A stretch of DNA of 64,000 bases from Rhizohabitans arisaemae (GCF_025996515.1 NZ_BLRH01000060.1:1674001-1738000), one strand, 5' to 3'. Counted from the first letter of the stretch, positions 53,144 through 62,475 are shown. Made by a program: numbers and translations. Notes: generated from the letters alone by a model not told the origin.

Positions 53144-53719
53144 TTAGCGGACGACCTTGGTCTTCACGGTCTTGAGGAAGTACCACGAGTTGACGCCGGC
53201 GCCCTCGAGGTTCCGGACTTCGTCGTCGTTCTCGATGTCCACACCCTCGGGGATATCCCAGCTGTCGACGCCGAGCTTGGCGGTGACCGTACCCTTGGTG
53301 CTCTTCTTCAGCCGCACCGTGAGCTTCATCGTGTCCGACTCGCCCTTCTGCAGGACGTCCGGCGTCCAGCACCAGTACCCGTCGTCGAAGACGTCGCACT
53401 CGGCTTCGCCGCTCTCGTGTGTGAGCGTCACCGATCCGGTGGTGCCTTTGGGGAGCGTTCCGCCGAAGTAGTAGTAGTCGGCCTCGTAGGGGCCGAGGTT
53501 CGTGGCCTTGATGGTGTAGGTGATCTTGCCACCGCGCTTGACCGTCTTGGGAGCAGTCACCTTGACGGAAAAGACCGAGCCCGGTTCGTCCGCGGCCTGA
53601 ACACTCGCCACTTGGGCGGTCGAGGCGGCGGGGGCGGCCTCCGCAGGCATGATCATGGACATGGCCACGAGGGGGGTGGCGAGCGCAAGTGCGGCGATCT
53701 TGCTGATCGGCCGACGCAT
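53144..53719 (-). CDS. Secreted beta-sandwich protein (paralogue A)
   Basis: This 191-residue protein has a signal peptide (MRRPISKIAALALATPLVAM, cleaved near AEA-AP at about 29). One beta-rich domain follows, with FSVKVTAPKTVKRGGKITYT and LRLKKSTKGT-like strands (here VRLKKSTKGTVTAKLG). It is similar to DUF11/CARDB-type extracytoplasmic domains. There is no sortase signal or transmembrane tail, so it should be released or loosely cell-wall bound. ATG 53719 has CGGAG upstream. It has a neighbouring paralogue at 53971-54564. Function unknown; an adhesive or surface-structural role is a guess. Confidence 0.82.
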   Translation of the reverse strand: MRRPISKIAALALATPLVAMSMIMPAEAAPAASTAQVASVQAADEPGSVFSVKVTAPKTVKRGGKITYTIKATNLGPYEADYYYFGGTLPKGTTGSVTLTHESGEAECDVFDDGYWCWTPDVLQKGESDTMKLTVRLKKSTKGTVTAKLGVDSWDIPEGVDIENDDEVRNLEGAGVNSWYFLKTVKTKVVR

Positions 53720-53899
53720 GGGCGACTCCGTTGCTGCAATTGACAAAGGGATTCAAGGGGGTTGAATCGGCGGTCACGCCTGATCGCATCCCCTAGCGGT
53801 AGGAGATTCCTACCATCCTCGTCCGTAAGGGCGTCGGCACTCGGTAGTGATTGATGGAATCTGTGTCATATCTGTGATGCGTGCACCATCGAGAAAGAA

Positions 53900-53940
53900 A
53901 ATATCGCTGTGGGTCACCGGTGATGACCCACAGCGATATT
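53900..53940. terminator. Terminator after the second secreted gene
   Basis: Perfect 17-bp arms (53900-53916 and 53924-53940) around a 7-nt loop; it ends the minus-strand gene 53971-54564. Confidence 0.85.
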
Positions 53941-53970
53941 CGCATTGGTCGGATAACTCAGTCAGGACAC

Positions 53971-54564
53971 TTACCGCCGCGGGAAGATCTTGGTCTTCAC
54001 GGTGCCGAACCTGATGTCACCAAGCAGGCTCTCCGGGTCGAGGAACTCCTGCTCGAAGTCGGAGAACGTGACGCCCTCGGGGATGATGCCGGAGACCGCG
54101 CCCAGCTCTGCGGAGAAGATCCCCTTGGTGGACTTCTTCAGCCAGACCTTGAGGGTGACGGTGATGGACTTGCCCTTGGGGAGGACCTCTACGCCCTCCG
54201 CCGGGGGAACGAGAAAGCACGTCACCGAGCCGGCGCTGTAGTCACAGGCGCCAAGGCCTGTGGGAATGCCGTATACGCGCGCCTTGGAGTACTTGCCCTT
54301 CGGCAGCGCGGCTGCGAGCAATGCGAAATCCGAGCCGTACGGCCCGAGGTTGGTGGTCTTAATCTTGTAGGTGATCACACCGCCCTGAATGACATACCTG
54401 TTGTAGGTCACGTTGACCTTGAGCCGGGCGCTGGGGGAGGTGGTCTTGGTGACGCTCGGCGTGACCGTCGGTGATGCGTTCACGACGGAAGGTGCGAGCA
54501 GGAGCGAGCCCGCGAGGGGCACTGCAAGGGCGAAAGCGGCGATCTTGTTGATCGACCGATGCAT
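53971..54564 (-). CDS. Secreted beta-sandwich protein (paralogue B)
   Basis: This 197-residue protein has a signal peptide (MHRSINKIAAFALAVPLAGS, cleaved near VNA-SP) and a domain aligned with paralogue A: LKVNVTYNRYVIQGGVITYK, TNLGPYGSDFALL, LKVWLKKSTKGIF and a GTVKTKI-type end. The C-terminus holds a conserved acidic patch. GGAG lies six bases before ATG 54564. The two genes lie on the same strand with a terminator between them, so they have separate promoters. They arose by tandem duplication. Function unknown. Confidence 0.82.
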   Translation of the reverse strand: MHRSINKIAAFALAVPLAGSLLLAPSVVNASPTVTPSVTKTTSPSARLKVNVTYNRYVIQGGVITYKIKTTNLGPYGSDFALLAAALPKGKYSKARVYGIPTGLGACDYSAGSVTCFLVPPAEGVEVLPKGKSITVTLKVWLKKSTKGIFSAELGAVSGIIPEGVTFSDFEQEFLDPESLLGDIRFGTVKTKIFPRR

Positions 54565-55671
54565 GGGCATCTCCAGCGAAGAGTGATGGATTCCACCCGT
54601 AGAGGCCTGGATTCGGCCACTCACTCGGGGGTACTGGGGTAATTAATACCATTTTTCGCAGCCCTGTGCTTGTAGATATCGTATCAATGGCGATAAATGA
54701 TGGAAATCTGGAGGCCAGACGCCACGCCGGGGTGGGAGGCAGGCCCAGGGCATCCGGACCTGGGCCCGGGGCGGGTGTACCGATGGGCTCACGGTGGGTG
54801 CTGATTGGTCGGATCTCTTCCGTGCGCATCGCCAGACGGATCCGGTCACATGACAGAAAGGTGTGAAGACGGCCGGGCGCCGGGTGGTACAACCGTTTCG
54901 CCGACTGGTATATGTTGGTGGTTCCTCTGACGGGCACGCTTTATATTGGCGACTGATTCTTGGGTGGCGGCGTGTTTCTGTGGAAATTGAGATGAATGTT
55001 CCGTGGCCTATCAAAAGCCAAGGCTGATTTTTGTCGAATGGAATTTTCCATAATTTCAATATTGTGATATGGGATCATATTCGGTGTTGTGTGATTGTGT
55101 GCCTAGAATTGATGGAAACCGGGGTGCGCTCGACGAGCGCCGCCTTCGTCGCCTGATGTCGCCACCGTGGGGTGCGCCGCGTTGGCAATGGGTGTTCATC
55201 TGGGATCCCCGTCGTGTCGGTCGTGTCGCAACTGAGCGATCCGGGTTTGGGGCGATCGCTAAGGCGCGAGTGGGTCCGGATTCAAATCGCAGGCGGGCTG
55301 TCTTTGCCGCGAAGTAGTCCCCGATGGCTTCCCGGACGGGGAGGAATGTCCAATTTGAGAATCTCGGGCGCTTGTCCAATCCGGGCAATCAATCCATTTA
55401 TCCATGGGTGGTAGATGATTTATCGACACTGTCAGTAATTCATGTCAAATATCCTATAAACATCCGACGTTATGATCATTCGCGTCACACGGAAACCCCG
55501 CCTGTCCGAGGCGGTACCGGAGCGGGGCGGTACGGTCCGCAGCGTATTCCCGCCGTGAGTACAGAGAACTGCAAGTGGAACTTCAGTCAAACGCAAGTGG
55601 GGCATGACATCGTCAATGCAGCGAGCGGTGCGCGGGTTAAGCCAACCGGACCTGTGCGCCGCTCGCTGATC
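54565..55671. other. 1.1-kb gene-free stretch
   Basis: AT-rich patches at 54630-54700, 54920-55080 and 55380-55490 are unlike the chromosome around them. Small open frames on both strands have no ribosome sites or known domains. It should contain the promoter of paralogue B and may be decayed foreign DNA. Confidence 0.5.
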
Positions 55672-56388
55672 TCAGGGAACCGGTTCCAGCACCGAGTTGA
55701 CCGCGGCGACATGCGCACGCCGTACCGCCCGATCCAAACCGCGAAGAGCCTCGTCGCGAACGGCGATCTGCCGCGAGGTCAGCCCGTGGTCCTGAGTGGC
55801 CAGCTTGAGCACCGACGCCAGGCGTTCGGCGAGCGCCGCCACCCGATGCGCCCTCGGCGGATAGCCGGGAGGGAGGGTGGAACCCTGTCGCCGGAGGGCC
55901 TGGGTCACCTCCTCCCGCCAGCCGGGGGCGGTGTCCGTCCGGAGCAGGGAGTCCGTCGTCTCGCGCATGGCCAGGGTGAGCGCGTACTCCGCCTCCGCGA
56001 GGGAGGGGACGTCGGGCGGGGTGGTGCTCGCCTCGAAAACCGTCCAGCTCACACCGACGTACGACGACCCGCGTCGGTCCTCCGCCGGCACCAGGCCGAG
56101 ACATCGGTTGGGGAAGACCGCGGTGGCGGCTTGGCCCGCGTCGACCGCGGCCACGGTGAAGGGGGGCGGTCCGGTGAGGCCGAGCGGGTCGCCGGCCACC
56201 GGGAGCGACAGGCGGAGCGCCGTCATCCCCGACACCCGGAAGTCCGCGAGGGCTCGGCGAAGAGGGACGTTTTCTGCGGTGACGTGAGAGCCGGCGAGCG
56301 CTTCGATCTCGTCGACGGCCGTATCCAGCCCGACATGGCCGGAGAGCCAGGCGTTTCCCCATGAGACGAGGGTGGAGGATGTTCCCAT
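55672..56388 (-). CDS. Unrecognised protein
   Basis: This 238-residue, probably soluble protein starts MGTSSTLVSWGNAWLSGHVGLD and contains VAAVDAGQAATAVFPNRCLG, SWTVFEASTTPPDVPSLAEA and a C-terminal helical half (LAERLASVLKLATQDHGLTS). I do not recognise the family. GGAG lies eight bases upstream of ATG 56388. It is divergent from an ABC ATPase gene; the shared 113-bp gap may link their regulation. Confidence 0.7.
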   Translation of the reverse strand: MGTSSTLVSWGNAWLSGHVGLDTAVDEIEALAGSHVTAENVPLRRALADFRVSGMTALRLSLPVAGDPLGLTGPPPFTVAAVDAGQAATAVFPNRCLGLVPAEDRRGSSYVGVSWTVFEASTTPPDVPSLAEAEYALTLAMRETTDSLLRTDTAPGWREEVTQALRRQGSTLPPGYPPRAHRVAALAERLASVLKLATQDHGLTSRQIAVRDEALRGLDRAVRRAHVAAVNSVLEPVP

Positions 56389-56501
56389 GTGCACCGCTCC
56401 ACGATAAGAGCTGATGTGGGTGGGGCGTATCCCCACGCGCTCGGCTCGTATGCGATCGTGCCTTAGGTTGACTTGGAAGGGCTCACAGAGAAGAGGTTCC
56501 G

Positions 56502-57299
56502 ATGGGCGGCGAGGTGCTGCGACTCGACGATGTCGCGGTCCACCGAGACGGCGCGGCTCTGCTGCGGGGTATCGGGTGGACCGTCCATGAGGACGAGCGC
56601 TGGGTCGTCATCGGCCCCAACGGCGCGGGTAAGACGACACTGCTTCAGGTGGCCGGCGCGCTCATGTTTCCGACCGGGGGGACGACGGAGATTCTCGGTG
56701 AGCGTCTGGGTGAGGTGGACGTCTTCGAACTGCGTCCGCGGATCGGGATCAGCAGCGCCGCGTTGGCCGAACGGGTCCCGCCGGACGAGAAGGTCATCGA
56801 TCTCGTGCTCACCGCCTCCTATGCGATCTTCGGGAGGTGGCGGGAGGAGTACGACTCGTCCGACGTCACCCGCGCGGTGGAGCTCCTCGATCAACTCGGC
56901 TGCGCCCATCTGATCAGACGGCGGTTCGGCACGCTGTCCGAAGGCGAACGCAAGCGGGTGCAGATCGCCCGGGCGCTCATGCCCGACCCTGAGCTGCTTC
57001 TCCTCGACGAGCCCGCCGCGGGGCTGGATCTCGGCGGCCGGGAGGACCTGCTCCAGCGGCTGACCGCGCTTGCAAGCGACCCCAAGGCGCCCACGATGGT
57101 ACTGGTCACCCATCATGTGGAGGAGGTGCCGAGCGGCTTCACCCACGCGCTGCTGCTCCGGCGCGGGTCGGTGATGGCGGCGGGACCGGTGGAGCAGGTG
57201 CTGACCCCCGACCATCTGTCCAGGACCTTCGGCCTTCCGCTCACGATCGAGCGTGGGCCCGGTGGCCGTTGGTACGCGCGGGCGGAGTACATTCCCTAG
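56502..57299 (+). CDS. ABC transporter ATP-binding protein
   Basis: This 265-residue ATPase has Walker A IGPNGAGKTTLL, signature LSEGERKR (Glu in place of the usual Gly pair), Walker B LLLLDEPAAGLD and H-loop VTHHVEEVP. It resembles the stand-alone ModF/YlmA-type ATPases with no partner permease nearby, so it may act in translation or repair or with a distant permease. ATG 56502 has AGAGG upstream. The following TauE-like gene is 31 bp downstream, probably co-transcribed. Confidence 0.88.
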   Translation: MGGEVLRLDDVAVHRDGAALLRGIGWTVHEDERWVVIGPNGAGKTTLLQVAGALMFPTGGTTEILGERLGEVDVFELRPRIGISSAALAERVPPDEKVIDLVLTASYAIFGRWREEYDSSDVTRAVELLDQLGCAHLIRRRFGTLSEGERKRVQIARALMPDPELLLLDEPAAGLDLGGREDLLQRLTALASDPKAPTMVLVTHHVEEVPSGFTHALLLRRGSVMAAGPVEQVLTPDHLSRTFGLPLTIERGPGGRWYARAEYIP

Positions 57300-57330
57300 A
57301 GGTGGATCAAGGCCGAGTACGGGGGCACCG

Positions 57331-58086
57331 GTGGGACCGCTGGAAGCACTCGCCGTTCTCGCGGCAGGTGTCGCGGCGGGCGGTATCAACACCGTCGTCG
57401 GGTCCGGGTCGCTCATCACCTTCCCCACGCTTCTCGCGGTGGGTGTCCCCCCGGTGGTGGCCAATGTGTCGAACACGGTGGGACTCGTTCCCGGCGCGCT
57501 GACCGGGACGCTGGGATACCGTGCGGAGCTGCGCGGTCAGCGGGCCCGGCTGGTCCGGCTGGGCGTCGCGTCGGCCGTGGGCGCACTGGTGGGAGGGCTG
57601 CTCCTGCTGCTCCTGCCCCCGGAGGCGTTCCGGTTCATCGTCATCGTCCTGATCGTGGTGGCGATCGTGCTTGTGATCGTTCAGCCGCGGTTGAACGCCT
57701 GGATGGCGTCGAGGCGGGAGTCGTCGCGTCGCCACGGCGGACCGTGGCTGTGGCTGGGTGTCCTCGGGTCCGGGATTTACGGCGGTTACTTCGGAGCGGC
57801 TCAGGGCGTGATGCTCATCGGGCTGCTCGGTGTGTTCCTCGACGACGATCTGCAACGGATCAACGCCGCCAAGAACGTCCTCGCCGGTCTGGTCAACGCG
57901 GTCGCGGCCGCGCTTTTCATTCTCCTCGCCGAGGTCGACTGGCGTGCCGCTCTCCTGATCGCGGTGGGTGCGGCGGCCGGCGGCGCGCTCGGGGCCCGCC
58001 TCGGCCGCCGGCTTTCGCCGACCGCGCTCCGTACGGTGATCGTATGTGTCGGGCTTTTCGCGATCGTCCAGCTCGCGATGGGTTAG
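57331..58086 (+). CDS. TauE/SafE-family permease
   Basis: This 251-residue membrane protein has about eight helices in two halves, each with a GxGS/GxxxG-type motif (GGINTVVGSGSLITFP and GGYFGAAQGVM). That is the TauE/SafE/UPF0721 family, exporters of sulfite, sulfonates or similar anions. The GTG at 57331 starts the first helix (GPLEALAVLAAGVAAGG). It is 31 bp after the ABC ATPase. The substrate is not known. Confidence 0.88.
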   Translation: MGPLEALAVLAAGVAAGGINTVVGSGSLITFPTLLAVGVPPVVANVSNTVGLVPGALTGTLGYRAELRGQRARLVRLGVASAVGALVGGLLLLLLPPEAFRFIVIVLIVVAIVLVIVQPRLNAWMASRRESSRRHGGPWLWLGVLGSGIYGGYFGAAQGVMLIGLLGVFLDDDLQRINAAKNVLAGLVNAVAAALFILLAEVDWRAALLIAVGAAAGGALGARLGRRLSPTALRTVIVCVGLFAIVQLAMG

Positions 58087-58219
58087 CCGAACCGGCCACG
58101 GTCCGCATGACATATCCGGTACGGCGTGCGCCGACCGTCGTCCGTACCGCGTGATCCGGAACGGCCTGCGGTGGGTCGGCGAAGGTCCGTACGATGTGGC
58201 CGGTACGGCCTGCGGCGGA

Positions 58220-59143
58220 TCAGTCGACGTCGGACGGCTCCGGGCGCACCTGGACGAGTCCGTCGTCGAGGATCCGGGTTTGGAAGGCCGGCTGCCGGGC
58301 GGTGGCGGGGCCGTGGACGACGGCTCCGTCGGTGATCCGGAACGTGCTGCCGTGCCAGGGGCAGATGATGCACTGGTCCCCGGCCTCGACGGCGATCCGG
58401 CCTTGGTGCAGCGGTCCGGCGAGGTGGGAGCATTGGTCGGCGAGGACCCACACCTCGTCGTCACGCCGTAAGACGAACAGGGCGATGTAGCCGAGTCTGC
58501 GCACCACCGGCCTGCCGTTGGGCAGGTCGGCGAGCTGGCACAGGTCGTGCCAGCCGAGAGGGACCAGGTGGGCGACGGATTCGGCGTGGTTGGCCCCGGC
58601 CGCCTGCCGGAAGGCCATGTGGCCGCCCAGGTATCCGCCAAGTCCGGCGACCGCGAGGCCGAGGAAGGCCAGGGTTCTGCCTCCCCGCTCGCGCCCGGTC
58701 AGCCGCAGGTACAGCGAGCCGCTGTAGAGCCCGAGGGCGGTGAGGTTGGCGGCCGCGTGGACGAACCCCACCCGCTGCTGTTCCCGGTGGAGTACGGACC
58801 AGTCGGTTATTCCCGCGGCCGCGGTGGGAAGCGCGTTCGCGATCCCCGTGGTGATCAGGGCTCGGGCGGCTCTGGGGTCGGCGTCGGTGAGGTCGAGCAC
58901 GGCGGTGGAGAACCAGCAGCCGAGGCTGATCATCGCCAGGGGCGGGTGGATCGGGTGCCCGGCGAAGACGCCGTGCAGTGTGTCGCGCAGTCGGCCGGTC
59001 GGCAGGCGTTCCCGGACGATCCCGGCGATTCTGAGGATCGGTCTGTCCAGGGCCGGCGCGTGCTCCAGGTGGTCTACGAGATCCACCGAGGGCCTGAGCC
59101 GCCAGGGCTTGCGGGCTTTTCGGGTCTCTATGGCGTCGTCCAC
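58220..59143 (-). CDS. DUF2231 membrane domain fused to a Rieske 2Fe-2S domain
   Basis: This 307-residue protein has an N-terminal DUF2231 membrane part with four helices (GHPIHPPLAMISLGCWFS, about 60-185). A C-terminal Rieske domain follows with C-x-H (CSHLAG) and C-x2-H (CPWHGS), both ligand pairs intact. It is probably a membrane electron carrier with the cluster in the cytoplasm or periplasm. GTG 59143 is preceded by GAGGAGG, a strong site. It is monocistronic. The electron donor and acceptor are unknown. Confidence 0.9.
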   Translation of the reverse strand: MDDAIETRKARKPWRLRPSVDLVDHLEHAPALDRPILRIAGIVRERLPTGRLRDTLHGVFAGHPIHPPLAMISLGCWFSTAVLDLTDADPRAARALITTGIANALPTAAAGITDWSVLHREQQRVGFVHAAANLTALGLYSGSLYLRLTGRERGGRTLAFLGLAVAGLGGYLGGHMAFRQAAGANHAESVAHLVPLGWHDLCQLADLPNGRPVVRRLGYIALFVLRRDDEVWVLADQCSHLAGPLHQGRIAVEAGDQCIICPWHGSTFRITDGAVVHGPATARQPAFQTRILDDGLVQVRPEPSDVD

Positions 59144-59251
59144 GGGCCAACCTCCTCACCCTCGGTCTACCCGGTGGCCGTCGAGGGACAACGCACCTTT
59201 TGGGAGAGATTGTGGTGAGTAGAGGGACTACAGGGGACTTAGGGGATCTCG

Positions 59252-59854
59252 TCAGGGGGCGAGATGTCCCCTGGCCACGGCCGTGTCCACCAGTTCGGCC
59301 GCATAGTCCCCCAAGGTCGGCGAACCCTCTCGGATGAGCTCAACCTTTTCCATCACTTGACCGGCCGTCACCTTGTACAAGGCCCAGGTCCCGCCCTCGG
59401 TGTGGAAGTTGGCGAGCATCGGGGCGAGCCGGTCCAGCGCCCTGGCGAAGCGTGCCTCAGGGGTCGCGCGCTCCTCGAACTCCTCCCACAGCCCGCGCAG
59501 CTCCACCTCCTGGTCCTTGGGGAGCAGGCCGAAGATCCGGTCCGCGGCGGCCCGCTCACGGGCCGTCTGGTCCGCGACGGCGGTCGAGTCGTAGACGAAG
59601 GTGTCCCCGGCGTCGATCTCCACCAGATCGTGGACGAGCAGCATCAGACCGACTCGCCGCAGATCCGTTCCCGGGGGTGCGTACTCTCCGAACACCAGCG
59701 CCATCATGGCCAGATGCCAGGAATGTTCGGCATCGTTTTCTCTGCGTGAGCCGTCGACAAGGGTGTTTCTACGGATGATCCGCTTAAGCTTGTCGATCTC
59801 CAGGGTGAACGCCAGCTGGGCGATGAAACGGTCCTGATCGGGCACGGTGGTCAC
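59252..59854 (-). CDS. HD-domain phosphohydrolase (YfbR/HDDC2-like)
   Basis: This 200-residue HD-domain protein has metal ligands in NDAEHSWHLAMMAL (His), the HD pair in LLVHDLVEID and a later Asp (LDRLAPM). This matches the HDDC2/YfbR-type 5'-deoxynucleotidases, which hydrolyse dNMPs to nucleosides. GTG 59854 is preceded by TACGCT six bases upstream, a leaderless arrangement. It is divergent from the CapA gene, 331 bp away. Confidence 0.9.
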   Translation of the reverse strand: MTTVPDQDRFIAQLAFTLEIDKLKRIIRRNTLVDGSRRENDAEHSWHLAMMALVFGEYAPPGTDLRRVGLMLLVHDLVEIDAGDTFVYDSTAVADQTARERAAADRIFGLLPKDQEVELRGLWEEFEERATPEARFARALDRLAPMLANFHTEGGTWALYKVTAGQVMEKVELIREGSPTLGDYAAELVDTAVARGHLAP

Positions 59855-59860
59855 CGCGTA

Positions 59861-59866
59861 AGCGTA
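59861..59866 (-). promoter_or_regulatory. Candidate -10 of the HD gene
   Basis: TACGCT on the minus strand with exactly six bases to the GTG at 59854. Confidence 0.45.
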
Positions 59867-60185
59867 GCCCCCCGTGATCACTGATCGTGCGCCGTCCCGG
59901 ACGTCACCGGCGCGGGCGAGACACGGCGGACGCCGGTACCCCGTCATCGGTGGACGTCATCCCAGGCCCTTGGCCGTGCCCGGCAGTCGGCGACCCCCGT
60001 GCGCCGGGCGCAGCGCGGGCCTTTCAGCGGTGTCCCCACCCGGGCACGGGCGCCGATCACGCCCGCCTGGCCTGGCGCGATTTCAGAAAGTAGTTGAGCA
60101 TAAGGATTTTGTGGGGATCGACAGGGAGCGCACCGTCTCGTGTACCGTGCCCTGGCGGGGGTCGGCGTGGCATGCTCAGAGCGCG

Positions 60186-61280
60186 ATGAAACTGAATCCC
60201 TTGGGCGTACGCGCCGCTGCGATCACTCTGTCCGCCGCTCTGCTGACCGTCGGCTGCACACCGGCCGAATCCTCCGCGCCCGATCCGGAACCTACGGAGG
60301 CGGGGCCTCCGGCGTCCAAGCCGGCCGCGCCGGAGCGCCGTCCGTTCACCATCGCCTTCGGGGGCGATGTGCACTTTGAGGGTGTCCTGCGGACCAGGCT
60401 CAACGCCAACCCCAAGACCGCGCTCGGGCCCATCGCGGCCACATTGAGCAAAGCCGACCTGGCGATGGTCAACCTGGAGACCGCGATCACCACCGGCGGG
60501 ACCCCGGCGCCGGGCAAACAGTACACCTTCCGCGCCCCGGCGACCGCGCTCACCGCGTTGAAGGCGGCCGGGGTGGACGTCGCGTCGATGGCAAACAACC
60601 ACGGGATGGACTACATGGAGAGCGGTCTGCGCGACTCGCTCGCCGCGATCAAAAGGTCCAAGTTCCCGATCGTCGGCATCGGCCGGAACGCGCAGCAGGC
60701 GTACGCCCCCTGGCGGACGACGGTGAAGGGCAACAGGGTGGCGATCATCGGGGCCACCCAGGTGCTCGACTCGGAGTTCATTCAGGCCTGGACGGCGACC
60801 GAGACCAAGCCCGGCCTGGCTTCGGCCAAGGAGGAGGGGGCGCTGATCCAGGCGGTCCGGCAGGCGCGGAAGAACTCCGACACGGTCATCGTGCATCTGC
60901 ACTGGGGGGCCGAGCTGGTCGCCTGCCCGACGCAGGTGCAGCGGGACCTCGCGCAGAAGCTGATCGCCGCGGGCGCCGACGTCATCGTGGGCGGGCACGC
61001 CCACATCCTGCTCGGCAGCGGGTACCTCAAGGGGCGTTACGTCAACTACGGTCTGGGGAATTTCGTCTTCTACAACTGGGGGCCGGAGACCGGTAAGTCA
61101 GGTGTGCTCACCTTGACGATCAACGGTCGCAAGGTCCTCAAGGACCAGTGGACACCGGCCAGGATCAACGGCGGTGTTCCCATTCCGCTGACCGGATCGG
61201 CCAAGCAGCAGGCCCTCGCCGGCTGGAACGCTCTTCGTCGCTGTGCGAATCTCGACGCCAGACCAGACGCCAGACCATAG
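60186..61280 (+). CDS. CapA/PgsA-like lipoprotein (metallophosphatase fold)
   Basis: This 364-residue protein has a lipoprotein signal (lipobox LLTVGC, Cys24) and a CapA-type PGA_cap domain (about 52-320) with FGGDVHFEG, MVNLETAIT, MANNHGMDY, HLHWGAE and GGHAHILLG. These are the metal-binding motifs of the metallophosphatase-like fold. CapA proteins take part in poly-gamma-glutamate export or attachment, but no capB/capC is near, so it probably has another cell-surface role. ATG 60186 starts the lipid signal. It is followed by an SDR gene after 29 bp. Confidence 0.88.
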   Translation: MKLNPLGVRAAAITLSAALLTVGCTPAESSAPDPEPTEAGPPASKPAAPERRPFTIAFGGDVHFEGVLRTRLNANPKTALGPIAATLSKADLAMVNLETAITTGGTPAPGKQYTFRAPATALTALKAAGVDVASMANNHGMDYMESGLRDSLAAIKRSKFPIVGIGRNAQQAYAPWRTTVKGNRVAIIGATQVLDSEFIQAWTATETKPGLASAKEEGALIQAVRQARKNSDTVIVHLHWGAELVACPTQVQRDLAQKLIAAGADVIVGGHAHILLGSGYLKGRYVNYGLGNFVFYNWGPETGKSGVLTLTINGRKVLKDQWTPARINGGVPIPLTGSAKQQALAGWNALRRCANLDARPDARP

Positions 61281-61309
61281 GGGGCGCTATGCGGTGGAGG
61301 GTTGGACTG

Positions 61310-62230
61310 ATGGCCCGTCGTCGCATCAGCGAGATCATCCAGCTGGGGGAGAGCGTCGTCGCGCCTTCACGGTCGGTGCGCCGGGCCGAGATGATCGCCG
61401 AGTGCCGGCCGTACCAGGACCATCTCGTCCTGGTGACCGGGGCGGGGAGCGGGATCGGGAGGGCCACCGCCCGGGCCTTCGCCGCGCACGGAGCCGAGGT
61501 GATCTGCTCCGACATCGACGGGGCGGCGGCCCGGCGTACCGCAGATGAGATCGTCGGTGGCGGCCGGAGGGCCTGCTCCTACGCGATCGACGTCTCGGAC
61601 GCCGAGGCCATGACCGATTTCGCGAAGTCCGTCCGGGAGGACCGGGGGGTGCCGGACATCGTGGTGAACAACGCCGGAATCGTGGTCTCCGGGCCGTTTT
61701 TCGATCACTCGCTGGAGAGCTGGCGGCGTGTTCTCGACGTCAACCTCTGGGGGGTGATCCACGGATGCCGCCTGTTCGGACGGCAGATGGTGGATCGCGG
61801 CGCGGGCGGGCACATCGTGAACGTGGCATCCCTGGCGGCTTTCGTGCCCTCCCGTTCGCTGCCCGCGTACTCGACGGCGAAGGCCGCGGTGAAGATGCTG
61901 GGCGACTGCCTCCGCGCCGAACTCGCCGGACAGGGCATCGGGGTCAGTACGATCTGCCCGGGTTTCGTGGCGACCGGCCTCGTCCGGAACGGGGTCTTCG
62001 TCGGAGGAGATCAGGCGCTCGCCGAGCGGATGCTGGCCAGGAGGGGGTATCCGCCGGAGCGGGTGGCCGCGCACATCCTCCGTGCCGTCCACCGGAACCA
62101 GGCCGTGGTTCCGGTCACCCCGGAGGGGACGCTCGGCTACCTCATGTCCAGGATCTTCCCGGGGGCGACGCGTGGGCTCGCCAGGATGACCGGGGCGGAG
62201 GATCTCAACCGATACTTCCAGTCTCCTTAG
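61310..62230 (+). CDS. Short-chain dehydrogenase/reductase
   Basis: This SDR of about 306 residues has TGAGSGIG (cofactor), NNAG, catalytic Ser in NVASLAAF and Y-x3-K (AYSTAKAAV). An Asp after the second strand (CSDIDGAAAR) suggests NAD+ preference. The N-terminal 35 residues before the Rossmann core are basic. ATG 61310 with GGAGGG nine bases upstream is preferred; ATG 61289 is possible. Substrate unknown. Close to the CapA gene, and a TetR regulator follows 245 bp downstream. Confidence 0.88.
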   Translation: MARRRISEIIQLGESVVAPSRSVRRAEMIAECRPYQDHLVLVTGAGSGIGRATARAFAAHGAEVICSDIDGAAARRTADEIVGGGRRACSYAIDVSDAEAMTDFAKSVREDRGVPDIVVNNAGIVVSGPFFDHSLESWRRVLDVNLWGVIHGCRLFGRQMVDRGAGGHIVNVASLAAFVPSRSLPAYSTAKAAVKMLGDCLRAELAGQGIGVSTICPGFVATGLVRNGVFVGGDQALAERMLARRGYPPERVAAHILRAVHRNQAVVPVTPEGTLGYLMSRIFPGATRGLARMTGAEDLNRYFQSP

Positions 62231-62260
62231 CCATCACGCATCGGTCCTGGGAAAACGTGC

Positions 62261-62286
62261 TGGTACCGAGGGGTGTTTTGGTACCG
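62261..62286 (+). repeat. Direct repeat TGGTACCG
   Basis: TGGTACCG at 62261-62268 and 62279-62286 (18 bp apart) in the SDR-TetR gap; each contains the palindrome GGTACC. A candidate TetR-type operator. Confidence 0.4.
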
Positions 62287-62411
62287 TCGTGGCTGTTCGG
62301 TGTCGGGGGACCAGATCTCTGCGGTCCGTCTGGGCTCGGCGGGACGCCGGGTCGCGGGCCGGTGTGAACTCCTGTCTCGCCTTCACCGGAACGGTCGTTG
62401 CGGTGATGGAC

Positions 62412-62441
62412 GAGGATCCCTGTCATCAGGGGCGGATCCTC
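62412..62441. promoter_or_regulatory. Hairpin upstream of the TetR gene
   Basis: GAGGATCC (62412-62419) pairs with GGATCCTC (62434-62441), with inner CTG/CAG pairing. It lies 34 bp before the TetR start; operator or SDR terminator. Confidence 0.4.
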
Positions 62442-62475
62442 GGCCTCGTCACGGCGAGGAGGTCAAGGACAGGGC

